The notes: a model not told the origin generated them from the letters alone. A stretch of DNA of 6,378 nt from an uncultured Chloroflexota bacterium (GCA_937927665.1 CALBRY010000153.1:1-6378), one strand, 5' to 3'; positions 1 to 6,378 are shown, counted from the first letter of the stretch. Program-made: numbers and translations.

Positions 1-1
1 T

Positions 2-913
2 AACGCGTGGGTGCTGGTTGAACTCCGCGAAGGTTATCGCGGGTGGGTTTCGGCTTCATATGTCGAAATGCTGCGCGGTGATCTCGCCATGATCACCGAA
101 AACCCGAGCCCGCAGCCCGTCCCCTATTTTGTTCCCCCAACCCCGGAAGGCGGAGTCGCCGTTTCGGTGGTCTACGGTGGGGCGCGCCAGATTTACCTGA
201 ACGGTCAGGCGATGGGCAATCGCGCCAATGTGTTCAGCACCGTGGGCGATAGCTTGACCGATACACCCTACTTCCTGCGCGAAATGGTGTACGGGTATAA
301 CCTCGGCGATTACGGCTACCTGCTGCCAACCGTCAACTTCTTTAACGTCGATACCGGCTACGGGAACGCATTCCAGCGGCGCGCAATTTCGACCCGATCC
401 GGGTTCAGTACCTTTAGCGTCGTTGTCGAAGATCATCCCGAATTTGCCGGAACATGCAATCCGGGTGAACTGCTGCTCGATTGCGAGTATCGCCTTGTGC
501 GCCCCGCTTACTCCATCATCATGATGGGTACGAACGACGCACCCGCGCACGATGGCGCGACCTACCGCGCCAACATGACGCGCATCCTCGATATCAGCAT
601 CGCGCATGGCGTTGTACCCATCCTGAGTACGCTCCCGCCCCGCGTCGATTTCAACGAACGGATCATCGAATACAACGCGATCATCCTTCAGCTTGCACAG
701 CAGTATGGGGTTCCGCTCACAGACCTCAACAGCGCCTTGATGAGTCTGCCTAATCGCGGCTTGGATGGCGATGGCGTGCATCTATCGATTCCGCCGGGTG
801 CGCCCGCTTCCACCCTGATCTTTACAGCCGAAAACTTGCAGTACGGAACAACAATGCGAAACTTGACGGCCCTGCAAGCCCTCGCACAGGTGCAAAGCGA
901 AGTCGGCTACTAA
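2..913 (+). CDS. SH3-like domain plus SGNH/GDSL-family hydrolase, 5' end missing
   Basis: The reading frame is open from the left edge and ends at TAA 911-913. The GTG at base 11 lies inside an SH3-like domain, so the true start is outside the window. Residues are numbered from the codon at base 2. Residues 1-24 look like the end of a bacterial SH3 domain, with the pattern WVLVEL...GWVSASYVEML. A Pro-rich linker follows at about 33-50. The rest is an SGNH hydrolase domain: block I GDSLT at 82-86 with nucleophile Ser84, block III GTND at 176-179 and block V DGVH at 257-260, which supplies the catalytic Asp and His. This family contains esterases, lipases and acetylhydrolases acting on lipids or on acylated sugars; the substrate cannot be read here. 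Cys152 and Cys161 could form a disulfide, which together with the SH3 domain suggests an exported or cell-wall protein. The signal peptide would lie upstream. The family call is firm; substrate and location are inference. Confidence 0.88.
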   Translation, partial: NAWVLVELREGYRGWVSASYVEMLRGDLAMITENPSPQPVPYFVPPTPEGGVAVSVVYGGARQIYLNGQAMGNRANVFSTVGDSLTDTPYFLREMVYGYNLGDYGYLLPTVNFFNVDTGYGNAFQRRAISTRSGFSTFSVVVEDHPEFAGTCNPGELLLDCEYRLVRPAYSIIMMGTNDAPAHDGATYRANMTRILDISIAHGVVPILSTLPPRVDFNERIIEYNAIILQLAQQYGVPLTDLNSALMSLPNRGLDGDGVHLSIPPGAPASTLIFTAENLQYGTTMRNLTALQALAQVQSEVGY

Positions 914-929
914 AGTTGTCAGACACTTT

Positions 930-1029
930 CCCCTCTTGCGTGGGAGAGGGACGGCTTGCTACGCAAGCAGGGGGAGGCATCGCTTTTCTCCCCTCCTTGC
1001 GCAAGCGGGGAGGGGTCGGGGGAGGGGTT
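930..1029. repeat. GC-rich hairpin repeats, copies 1 and 2
   Basis: Just after the hydrolase gene there is a run of small inverted repeats. CCCTCT (931-936) pairs with AGAGGG (945-950). GCTTGC (954-959) pairs with GCAAGC (963-968) across a 3-base loop. CCCCTC (990-995) pairs with GAGGGG (1010-1015) around the palindrome CTTGCGCAAG (996-1005). The CTCCCC / GCTTGC / GCAAGC / GGGGAG pattern resembles dispersed intergenic repeats common in GC-rich bacteria. The frames through it give only low-complexity Gly/Pro/Ser-rich peptides, so it is judged non-coding. Confidence 0.7.
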
Positions 1030-1080
1030 ACCTCCCGCCAGTGCTTCCTTATCGACGCTACATTTGAGCAGCCTTATGCT

Positions 1081-1110
1081 CTCCGCTTGCGCAGCAAGCA
1101 GGGGGAGGGG
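1081..1110. repeat. GC-rich hairpin repeat, copy 3
   Basis: GCTTGC (1085-1090) pairs with GCAAGC (1094-1099) across a 3-base loop, followed by a G-rich tail. The 15 bases at 1094-1108 (GCAAGCAGGGGGAGG) are identical to those at 963-977, so this is another copy of the same repeat 131 bases further on. The spacer 1030-1080 shows no recognisable feature. Confidence 0.65.
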
Positions 1111-1138
1111 TTGCTTTCCCCCCTCAAATCATCTGTAG

Positions 1139-1158
1139 GGACAGGGCATGCCCTGTCC
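1139..1158. repeat. Perfect 20-bp palindrome
   Basis: GGACAGGGCATGCCCTGTCC is its own reverse complement: an 8-bp stem with CATG at the tip. It is preceded by GTAG and resembles the GTAGGG-type dispersed palindromes found between genes in several bacterial phyla. Its family is not certain from one copy. Confidence 0.75.
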
Positions 1159-1168
1159 TTGCTTTTGT
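1139..1168 (+). terminator. Possible intrinsic terminator built on the palindrome
   Basis: The GC-rich 8-bp stem is followed directly by a T-rich stretch (TTGCTTTTGT, 1159-1168) on the + strand, which is the form of a rho-independent terminator. It lies about 225 bases after the hydrolase stop, far for a dedicated terminator, and the hairpin may simply be a dispersed repeat. On the - strand the hairpin lies about 40 bases after the regulator stop but no T-run follows it, so it is a poorer fit for that gene. Confidence 0.35.
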
Positions 1169-1199
1169 CCTTCTCCCCTTTCCGCCGCGAGAATCCGCT

Positions 1200-4100
1200 C
1201 TAGTCAAGCCCGTTATTGTCCAAATAGGCGGCGATCTCCTCAATCGTCATCGCTGCCCCTTGCGCGGCGGCGCGGCTGAAGACATCCTCCGTTAGGCTCG
1301 CGCTTAATGCCGTGCGCTCGATCTTATCCCGTTGGGATGGGAATCTCAGCCGGTAGCGCTCGGCGATACTGTCCGCCGCGCTGATCAGGATCACCGCCGC
1401 TTCTGCGCTTCCGGTTTCGGATAGCAGTCTGCCGAGGCAGTACAGCCCCTCGGCGATCGGCTGAGGACGATTGATCTTCACCAGCATCGTGAGCGCTTCA
1501 CGATAGGCGGCTTCGGCGTCGTTTCGTTTGCCCTGCGCCCGCAAGATATCCCCCTGCGTCAGGAGCGTCTGACTGAGGTAAGGAGTTGCCTGATTTTGAC
1601 GCAGTGCCTCAATGCCCGTCTGTATCGCAGTTTGCGCCTCATCAAGCCGCCCTTCGATCAGCGCGAGACGTGCCATTGCTTCTTGTGCCAGCCCGATATG
1701 TTGAATATCCTTCGCCTGCGTGACCAAATCCAAACTCTGCTCTAGATAGGCGCGGGCTTGTGCGGTATCGCCGAGCGTCATCAACGAATGGCTTAGATTC
1801 TGCAAAAGCGCGCCGATGATGCGCTTATCGCCAAGCTGTTCGGCATACTGGAGCGCCTCAAGCTGAAGTTCGCGGGCGCGTTCAGGATCGCCGCGTTCAT
1901 ACGTCAGCGATCCGAGGTTGTAGAGGACATGCACCATCCCCTGCAAATCTTGTATTTCCTTAAATAGCGCCCATGCTTCTTCGGCATACCCGATCGCTTC
2001 ATCGTAAATGCTTTGATCTTGCATGAGCAGCGAAAGATTGCTCAATACCGATGCCATGCCCAGTTTGTAATTCGCTTCGCGCCGCGCAGCATAGGCGCGT
2101 TCATAGTATGTGCGCGCGGCGGCGAAATCGCCCCGATTCCACGCGATCACACCGAGGTTGCTGAGCGATCCACCCATCCCCGCTTTATCGCCTATCGCCT
2201 CGCGGATGGCTAACCCTTCTTTATGGAGCGCCTCGGCTTTGTCGTGTTCGCCCTGTATCCATGCCAGATACCCCGCCCCTTGGGTTGCCTCGCCGCGTGC
2301 TTTGCTGATGGTGCCTTTCGTCGCATCCAGCAGCAGACCGAGCCAGCGCCGCCCCTCGGTGATATGCCCGCGCATCAGCCAGAATTCCCAGATCGACGCC
2401 GCCAGCCGCAGCCCGGCATCGAGCGCCGCCGCCGAACGCGATTCCAGCGACCACGTAATCGCCGTTCGTAAATTGTCGTGTTCCTGCTGAAAACGATCCA
2501 GCCAAAATGTTTGCTGCTGACCGTGTATGCGTGAGTCCGGGTTGGCGGTCAAGGCGACATAATAATTCAGGTGCGCGTCGCGGATCGCTTCTGCTTCGTG
2601 CAGCCGTTCAAAGGCGAACTGCCGCAAAAGTTCTTGCATTCCGTAATGAGTATCGCCGGAGCGGTAGATCAGCGAGTGTTCCAGCAGAATCGCCAATTCG
2701 GAGAGCGATAATCCGGCGACAGCGGCGGCGGCTTCACGGTCGAACATGCCTTGAAACACCGATAATCGCATGAGCTTCGATGCGACTTCCGGCGGCAGCA
2801 GACGGAGCGAGTCTTCAAACAGCGTTTCTACGCTGCGATGCCGCTCCGGTACGTTGCGAACGGTGGTCGAAAGGAATTTCGGGCTGATCATATGGACGAT
2901 CTCGCTCACCGAAATGATATGCAGCCACGCCGCCGATAATTCGATTCCCAGCGGCAGCCCTTCGACTGCATCGCAAATATCGATCACCGCTTCAAGGTTG
3001 CCTTCAAGCGCGAAACGCGGTTGTACACGCTGCGCGCATGCCGTAAACAACCGAACCGCGCCATATTGATCAGCATTCTTCGCCGTCGCGGTCGGCACTT
3101 CCATACCGCCGATCGTCAGCGTCCATTCCTCTTGCAGTCTCAGCCATATACGCGATGTGACAAGGATGCGAACTTGCGGCGCATGTTGGAGAATATCCGA
3201 GATCAGCGCCGCGTGTTCAACCAGATGCTCAAAGTTATCCAGCACCAGCAAAAGTTCCCGCTTGCCGAGAAACGCCAGCAGTTCGCCGTGTGGATCGCTC
3301 CCCTGAATCATCAATCCGGATTGATTAGCGATCTCGATCGCCAGCATTTCCCCCTGCTGCACCGCCGCCAGCGAGACGAACTGCACACCGTCCCGGAAAT
3401 CGTCCGCGAGTTCTTCGGCGGCGCGCACCGCTAACCGTGTTTTACCCGTCCCTCCCATGCCGATGATCGTCAGAAGACGGCATCCGGGCTGGCGCAGCCG
3501 CTCGATGACGCGCTGTAAATCGAGTGGACGCTCAACAAACGGGGTGGGCGGCGGTGGCAAACGAACATGCCGTGTCCGCTGCTGCACGCTGACCGTGACC
3601 TGCTCATTCTGAATCTGTTTGTGTAAATGGGTAGTTTCGTCGTCAGGTTCAACGCCGAGTTCAGCCTCAAGCACGCGGGCGCACGCTTCATACTGCGAAA
3701 GCGCCGCCGTGCGCTGCCCCGATGCCGCAAACAGGCGCATCAGCGTACGGTGCGCGTTCTCCCGCAGCGGATCAATATTCAAAAGCCGCTGCGCGTACGT
3801 GATGCCATCGGCATATTCGCAGGTTTCGAGCGCCGCTTCTGCCAGTTGATTCAGCGCCGAAACGATCATCACCCGCAGTCGTTCCGCTTCCGCCACCTGC
3901 CACTGTTCAAAACGTTCAGCATCGCGGATGTGAAACCCCGCGAGAAAATCCCCTTTGTAGATATCAACAGCGGTTTGCAGACGCCGCAGCGCCGCCGTTG
4001 ATTTATCGCTTCGATGGGCGGCATGAGCATCCGCCAGCACCTGTGAATCAAGCCAGATTTCCCGCTCCGGGTCGATCATCAACGATTGACGTGTGACGAT

Positions 4101-4352
4101 CAAATGATCGCCTAAGTGCTGATTTAGATCCACCAGCGCCGTGCGTAAGTTGCCCATCGCACGCGCTTGAGGCACGTTATCCCACAGCAGATCTGCCAGC
4201 CATTCGCGCGAATGTTCTCGACGTTCGCAGCAAAGGTACACGAGCAGCGCGTCACCTTTGCGTGTGCTCAAACGCACCGGCTCAGCCCCATGTCGAATGG
4301 TTAAGCCGCCTAACGTAAACAGCTCCAATGATGCCGCGCCCAACGCCTTCAC
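1200..4352 (-). CDS. SARP/AfsR-like BTAD, NB-ARC (STAND) ATPase and TPR transcriptional regulator
   Basis: This 1050-residue protein is a probable cytoplasmic transcription regulator and ATP-driven switch. Residues about 10-95 look like the winged-helix DNA-binding part of SARP-type activators. Residues about 97-247 match the helical bacterial transcriptional activation domain (BTAD). After a Pro-rich linker (265-270), an NB-ARC-type ATPase spans about 272-580: Walker A GMGGTGKT 298-305, Walker B LLLVLDNFE 367-375, sensor-like ILVTSR 396-401, GLPLGIEL 465-472, and an MHD-like site YGMQELLRQFA 570-580. TPR repeats fill about 655-1000 and probably sense a ligand or partner. No C-terminal LuxR helix-turn-helix is present. 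Known relatives are AfsR-like regulators, in which nucleotide state gates DNA binding; the target genes here are unknown. The start is GTG at 4350-4352, chosen because SARP homology begins about ten residues later. No clear Shine-Dalgarno is seen, and TTG at codon 4 or 9 is possible. It is divergent from the two-component pair. Confidence 0.9.
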   Translation of the reverse strand: MKALGAASLELFTLGGLTIRHGAEPVRLSTRKGDALLVYLCCERREHSREWLADLLWDNVPQARAMGNLRTALVDLNQHLGDHLIVTRQSLMIDPEREIWLDSQVLADAHAAHRSDKSTAALRRLQTAVDIYKGDFLAGFHIRDAERFEQWQVAEAERLRVMIVSALNQLAEAALETCEYADGITYAQRLLNIDPLRENAHRTLMRLFAASGQRTAALSQYEACARVLEAELGVEPDDETTHLHKQIQNEQVTVSVQQRTRHVRLPPPPTPFVERPLDLQRVIERLRQPGCRLLTIIGMGGTGKTRLAVRAAEELADDFRDGVQFVSLAAVQQGEMLAIEIANQSGLMIQGSDPHGELLAFLGKRELLLVLDNFEHLVEHAALISDILQHAPQVRILVTSRIWLRLQEEWTLTIGGMEVPTATAKNADQYGAVRLFTACAQRVQPRFALEGNLEAVIDICDAVEGLPLGIELSAAWLHIISVSEIVHMISPKFLSTTVRNVPERHRSVETLFEDSLRLLPPEVASKLMRLSVFQGMFDREAAAAVAGLSLSELAILLEHSLIYRSGDTHYGMQELLRQFAFERLHEAEAIRDAHLNYYVALTANPDSRIHGQQQTFWLDRFQQEHDNLRTAITWSLESRSAAALDAGLRLAASIWEFWLMRGHITEGRRWLGLLLDATKGTISKARGEATQGAGYLAWIQGEHDKAEALHKEGLAIREAIGDKAGMGGSLSNLGVIAWNRGDFAAARTYYERAYAARREANYKLGMASVLSNLSLLMQDQSIYDEAIGYAEEAWALFKEIQDLQGMVHVLYNLGSLTYERGDPERARELQLEALQYAEQLGDKRIIGALLQNLSHSLMTLGDTAQARAYLEQSLDLVTQAKDIQHIGLAQEAMARLALIEGRLDEAQTAIQTGIEALRQNQATPYLSQTLLTQGDILRAQGKRNDAEAAYREALTMLVKINRPQPIAEGLYCLGRLLSETGSAEAAVILISAADSIAERYRLRFPSQRDKIERTALSASLTEDVFSRAAAQGAAMTIEEIAAYLDNNGLD
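1353..2285 (-). repeat. TPR-coding region, eight units with a 120-bp period
   Basis: Within the large regulator, residues about 690-1000 form eight TPR-type units. The turn position of each unit, usually Gly before an acidic or polar residue and then a conserved Ala about five residues on, falls at residues 701, 741, 781 (Ser), 821, 861, 901, 941 and 981. That is exactly 40 residues each time. A weaker unit may start near residue 662. This looks like the long TPR type (kinesin light chain or TPR_12-like) rather than the standard 34-residue unit. The units differ enough in sequence that recent DNA duplication is not evident. Confidence 0.8.
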
Positions 4353-4366
4353 CCCAAATTTCGCAA

Positions 4367-4459
4367 TGCACTACGTCAATTGTCAGGTAGCATAGCACGA
4401 AACAGGCACACGTGATGGCTAACATTTTGTCCGTGGATGACTTGATGGTACGCAGTGCA
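4367..4459. promoter_or_regulatory. Divergent intergenic region with a spaced inverted repeat, possible operator
   Basis: The 213 bases between the regulator (GTG at 4352) and the receiver (ATG at 4566) must hold the promoters of both. TGCACTACGT (4367-4376) and ACGCAGTGCA (4450-4459) are inverted copies with 9 of 10 matches, one near each gene side. They could be paired protein-binding sites, for example for autoregulation by the SARP-like protein, but a chance match is quite possible. Read on the - strand, 4371-4386 also contains two TGAC motifs 7 bases apart. Confidence 0.25.
4389..4394 (-). promoter_or_regulatory. Candidate -10 box for the large regulator
   Basis: On the - strand the sequence reads TGCTATGCT, an extended -10 form (TGn TATGCT), about 37 bases before the GTG start. 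No convincing -35 box is found 16-18 bases upstream. This is only a candidate. Confidence 0.3.
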
Positions 4460-4470
4460 ATAATCTTAAG

Positions 4471-4500
4471 TTGACATGTTCGGGATTCCACCGTTACTAT
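4471..4500 (+). promoter_or_regulatory. Sigma70-type promoter for the receiver-kinase operon
   Basis: A perfect -35 box TTGACA (4471-4476) is followed after 18 bases by TACTAT (4495-4500), which matches 4 of 6 positions of the -10 consensus. Transcription would begin near 4507 and leave a leader of about 60 bases before the receiver start. The promoter overlaps the in-frame ATG at 4476, which argues against that codon being the true start. Confidence 0.6.
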
Positions 4501-4553
4501 CATCAAAGGAATTATTTCACGCTTTTGATCGAATTTGTGTGTGGTATGACGTT

Positions 4554-4559
4554 AGGAGG
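4554..4559 (+). promoter_or_regulatory. Strong ribosome binding site of the receiver gene
   Basis: AGGAGG lies 6 bases before the ATG at 4566. This decides the start: the longer in-frame reading from 4476 has no comparable site and would add 30 residues unlike a receiver domain. Confidence 0.85.
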
Positions 4560-4565
4560 CTTAAG

Positions 4566-4964
4566 ATGCCCTCATTTCTGTACATAGAAGATGATTCGTT
4601 GAGCCGACAAGTATTGACCATCATTCTGACAATGCAGATGGGCTACGAAGATGTGATCGTCTTTGAAGACAGCACCGATTATGCGGCTCGGATTGCTGCG
4701 CTTCCCTTCGTACCGGATGTCGTTTTTCTAGATATCCATATGCGTCCACACACTGGTACCGAGATCCTTGTTCACCTTAGAATGATGCCCCAGTATGCGA
4801 ATACGCGCGTTGTAGCACTGACCGCAAGCGTCATGAATGAAGAAGTGGAGCTGCTTCGTACCGCAGGTTTTGACGGGGTGATTGGCAAACCGCTCAATCA
4901 TGCCACCTTCCCTGATCTGCTAATGCGCATTCTCAAGGGTGAAAAAATCTGGAATCCAGCGTAG
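4566..4964 (+). CDS. Stand-alone CheY-like response regulator receiver
   Basis: The product is 132 residues, one receiver domain with nothing after it except a short tail. Typical landmarks are present: acidic pocket Glu8-Asp9-Asp10, phospho-acceptor Asp56 in VVFLDIHM, switch Thr86 in ALTAS, and Lys108-Pro109 in the loop IGKPL. It should accept phosphate from a histidine kinase, most likely the one encoded 43 bases downstream. It has no DNA-binding or enzymatic output domain, so it would act by protein contact or as a relay step, like CheY, Spo0F or DivK. The start at 4566 is set by AGGAGG 6 bases upstream and by the domain beginning at once (MPSFLYIEDD). An in-frame ATG at 4476 exists but overlaps the promoter. 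The receiver call is firm; the pathway is unknown. Confidence 0.93.
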   Translation: MPSFLYIEDDSLSRQVLTIILTMQMGYEDVIVFEDSTDYAARIAALPFVPDVVFLDIHMRPHTGTEILVHLRMMPQYANTRVVALTASVMNEEVELLRTAGFDGVIGKPLNHATFPDLLMRILKGEKIWNPA

Positions 4965-4995
4965 TGAATGTCTACTGAACCGTCACTCGCAAGAC

Positions 4996-5001
4996 AGAAG
5001 G
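4996..5001 (+). promoter_or_regulatory. Ribosome binding site of the histidine kinase
   Basis: AGAAGG lies 6 bases before the ATG at 5008, a good Shine-Dalgarno match and spacing. No promoter or terminator is seen in the 43 bases after the receiver stop, so translation from a shared mRNA is likely. Confidence 0.6.
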
Positions 5002-5007
5002 CACATC

Positions 5008-6378
5008 ATGATCAAAACTGAAACCCTCTCCGAAAAAGGCACAGTCAGCACGCTTGCCCGCATGCTGTTTGAGCCGTCTCATGTGACCGATCCGGTCATG
5101 CGGCGAACCGGGGCGCTCGCGGCGGTGCTTTCCTTTTCGGAAAGCCTGCTGCTTATCCTCGCATTTGCATTCACTGGTTCGCCAACAGTGCTTTTCGTCG
5201 CGGTGACGAGCATCATCGCCTACACTGCCAGCCGAAGCGGAACCGTGCGTTTCGGCTCGGCGATGCTGATGATTGGCTTGTCGTTTTGGTATCTGCTTTA
5301 CGTAATGACATCGCCAGAATTGACGATGGAGGGCATCCGTACAGTCTCAACATGGTCTGTTCTACCAGTGCTGCTGGCGGTGAGTTTATTTTCGTTCCGG
5401 GGAACGGTTTACGTCGGACTGCTGAATATTGTCGTTGTCATGTCTATTCCGGTAATGGTGCCGGAGTTCGGTTTCGCGAGCATAGGCACGATAGTCGGGC
5501 TACCAACAACGGCGGTCGCACTGGCACTGGTTGCAAATCGTCACCGTGATGGGGTAGAGCGCATTCGCCAAAAGTCGCTGCAAGATGCCCTCGAAGCCGT
5601 GCGCGAATCGGAAGCGAAACTCGAAAATCGTGTCGCTGAACGCACCAAACAGCTTGAGCAGCGCACCGAAGAACTAAACGCCGCCAAGATCGAAGCGGAG
5701 CGTGCCAACGCGGTTAAATCCCAATTCCTCGCCGTCGTCAGCCACGAACTGCGGACACCGCTCAACGGTATTATCAACTTCAGCGCATTTGTGCATGACG
5801 GCTTTTTTGGAACGATCAACGACAAGCAAAAAAGCGCTTTGGGCGATGTCATGAAGGCGGGAAATCATCTCCTCGCCTTGATCAACGATGTGCTGGATAT
5901 TTCCAAAATTGAGTCGGGATCACTCCGCTTATTCATTGAATCCGATATCGATCTGAATGCGGAACTCGACGACTTGATCCACAGCAGTCAGCCGCTTTTA
6001 GGGACAAAACCGGTCCAATTTGTGCGCGATATCTCAGAAGGACTGCCCCGGATCACCGGTGATCGGCGGCGCATACGCCAGATCATGATGAATATCGTGT
6101 CAAACGCCTGCAAATTCACAGAGTCGGGAACCATCACCATTGGGGCAAAATTGGAGGATGCTCAGGTACACCTGTGGGTGCAGGATACCGGACCGGGCAT
6201 CCCCGAATCCGATCACAGCGCGGTGTTCGAAACATTCAAGCAAACTGAGGCAGGATTGCGGAGCGGCAGCGGAACGGGACTCGGAATGCCGATTTCCAAG
6301 CGCCTTGTCGAAGCGCACGGCGGCAGTATGCGGTTGGAAAGTGTCGTTGGAAAAGGCACAATCTTCCATGTTTTCCTG
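5008..6378 (+). CDS. Membrane-bound sensor histidine kinase, 3' end missing
   Basis: The frame is open from ATG 5008 to the right edge, giving 457 residues without a stop. After a short cytoplasmic start there are about six hydrophobic helices (roughly 36-56, 60-75, 82-101, 117-130, 133-151, 158-176) with only short loops and no large extracellular domain. This suggests sensing within or at the membrane. A charged coiled coil (about 183-238) leads to HisKA, with phospho-acceptor His246 in SHELRTPLNG and the second helix ending in LINDVLDISKIESG. HATPase_c follows: N box with Asn362 and Asn366, G1 box DTGPGI 393-398, F box VFETFKQ 406-412, and G2 box GSGTGLGM 420-427. All catalytic motifs are intact. 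The last residues, GKGTIFHVFL, match the usual end of HATPase_c, so little may be missing, unless a receiver domain follows as in hybrid kinases. Its likely partner is the receiver just upstream. The sensor region is not assigned to a named family. Confidence 0.93.
   Translation, partial: MIKTETLSEKGTVSTLARMLFEPSHVTDPVMRRTGALAAVLSFSESLLLILAFAFTGSPTVLFVAVTSIIAYTASRSGTVRFGSAMLMIGLSFWYLLYVMTSPELTMEGIRTVSTWSVLPVLLAVSLFSFRGTVYVGLLNIVVVMSIPVMVPEFGFASIGTIVGLPTTAVALALVANRHRDGVERIRQKSLQDALEAVRESEAKLENRVAERTKQLEQRTEELNAAKIEAERANAVKSQFLAVVSHELRTPLNGIINFSAFVHDGFFGTINDKQKSALGDVMKAGNHLLALINDVLDISKIESGSLRLFIESDIDLNAELDDLIHSSQPLLGTKPVQFVRDISEGLPRITGDRRRIRQIMMNIVSNACKFTESGTITIGAKLEDAQVHLWVQDTGPGIPESDHSAVFETFKQTEAGLRSGSGTGLGMPISKRLVEAHGGSMRLESVVGKGTIFHVFL

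Larger units (their letters stand above)
914..1199. other. Non-coding gap between convergent genes
   Basis: These 286 bases separate the ends of the hydrolase and regulator genes. They hold the three hairpin repeats and the 20-bp palindrome described separately. Open frames here translate to repeat-derived Gly/Pro/Ser-rich peptides without a ribosome binding site or known motif. No RNA gene was recognised. Confidence 0.7.

Noticed and set aside
56..781. Long open frame of 241 codons antisense to the hydrolase gene
   Set aside because: It lies fully opposite a gene with clear SGNH catalytic motifs, its translation shows no recognisable domain, and such antisense frames arise easily from biased codon use.
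930..1110. Possible CRISPR array from the repeated GCAAGC units
   Set aside because: There are only three imperfect hairpin copies, spacing is irregular, no unique spacers of even length are present, and no cas gene is nearby.
916..1203. Open frame of 95 codons in the intergenic gap
   Set aside because: It is made almost wholly of the hairpin repeats, gives a low-complexity peptide, has no ribosome binding site and runs into the end of the regulator gene.
2110..2490. Several open frames opposite or within the TPR-coding part of the regulator
   Set aside because: They are Arg/Ser/Pro-rich shadow translations of a well-supported gene with continuous domain structure.
4282..4506. Small - strand frame overlapping the regulator start and the divergent promoter region
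   Set aside because: It is out of frame with the regulator, covers the promoter region, and its peptide shows no motif or supporting ribosome binding site.
5286..5549. Open frame of 87 codons inside the kinase membrane region
   Set aside because: The kinase frame runs unbroken through this stretch with clear membrane helices; the alternative frame has no recognisable domain.

Overview
The window carries four protein genes, two of them cut by the window edges, and one repeat-rich gap. The gene types suggest a bacterium of the phylum Chloroflexota, perhaps Anaerolineae. These types are a secreted SH3-SGNH hydrolase, a very large SARP-like BTAD/NB-ARC/TPR regulator, and a short receiver next to a multi-membrane-span histidine kinase. 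GC-rich 'CTCCCC...GCTTGC...GGGGAG' repeats fit the same picture. This placement is inference from gene style; no rRNA or other phylogenetic marker is present.

Layout. (1) Bases 2-913, + strand: the 3' part of a gene for a probably exported protein, with the end of an SH3-like domain followed by an SGNH/GDSL hydrolase domain. (2) Bases 914-1199: a non-coding gap between convergent genes, with three related hairpin repeats and a perfect 20-bp palindrome that may also terminate transcription. (3) Bases 1200-4352, - strand: a 1050-residue regulator with an N-terminal winged-helix/BTAD region, an NB-ARC-type STAND ATPase and a C-terminal TPR array with an exact 40-residue period. (4) Bases 4353-4565: a divergent intergenic region with a good sigma70-like promoter (TTGACA, 18 bp, TACTAT) facing right and a weaker candidate facing left. 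(5) Bases 4566-4964, + strand: a stand-alone CheY-like receiver of 132 residues. (6) From 5008 past the right edge, + strand: a membrane histidine kinase with about six transmembrane helices, a coiled coil, HisKA and HATPase_c domains.

How they may work together. The receiver and kinase are 43 bases apart on the same strand with no terminator visible between them, so they form a probable two-component operon. The receiver has no output domain, so its signal must pass to a partner protein or to a further phosphorelay protein. The large STAND regulator is transcribed divergently from the same 213-base region. It could control, or respond to, the two-component pair, but the sequence does not prove a link. 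No phage, transposon, CRISPR or RNA gene was seen, and no clearly novel system is evident. The points most worth a second look are the exact TPR periodicity, the orphan receiver with a kinase of unassigned sensor type, and the repeat cluster.
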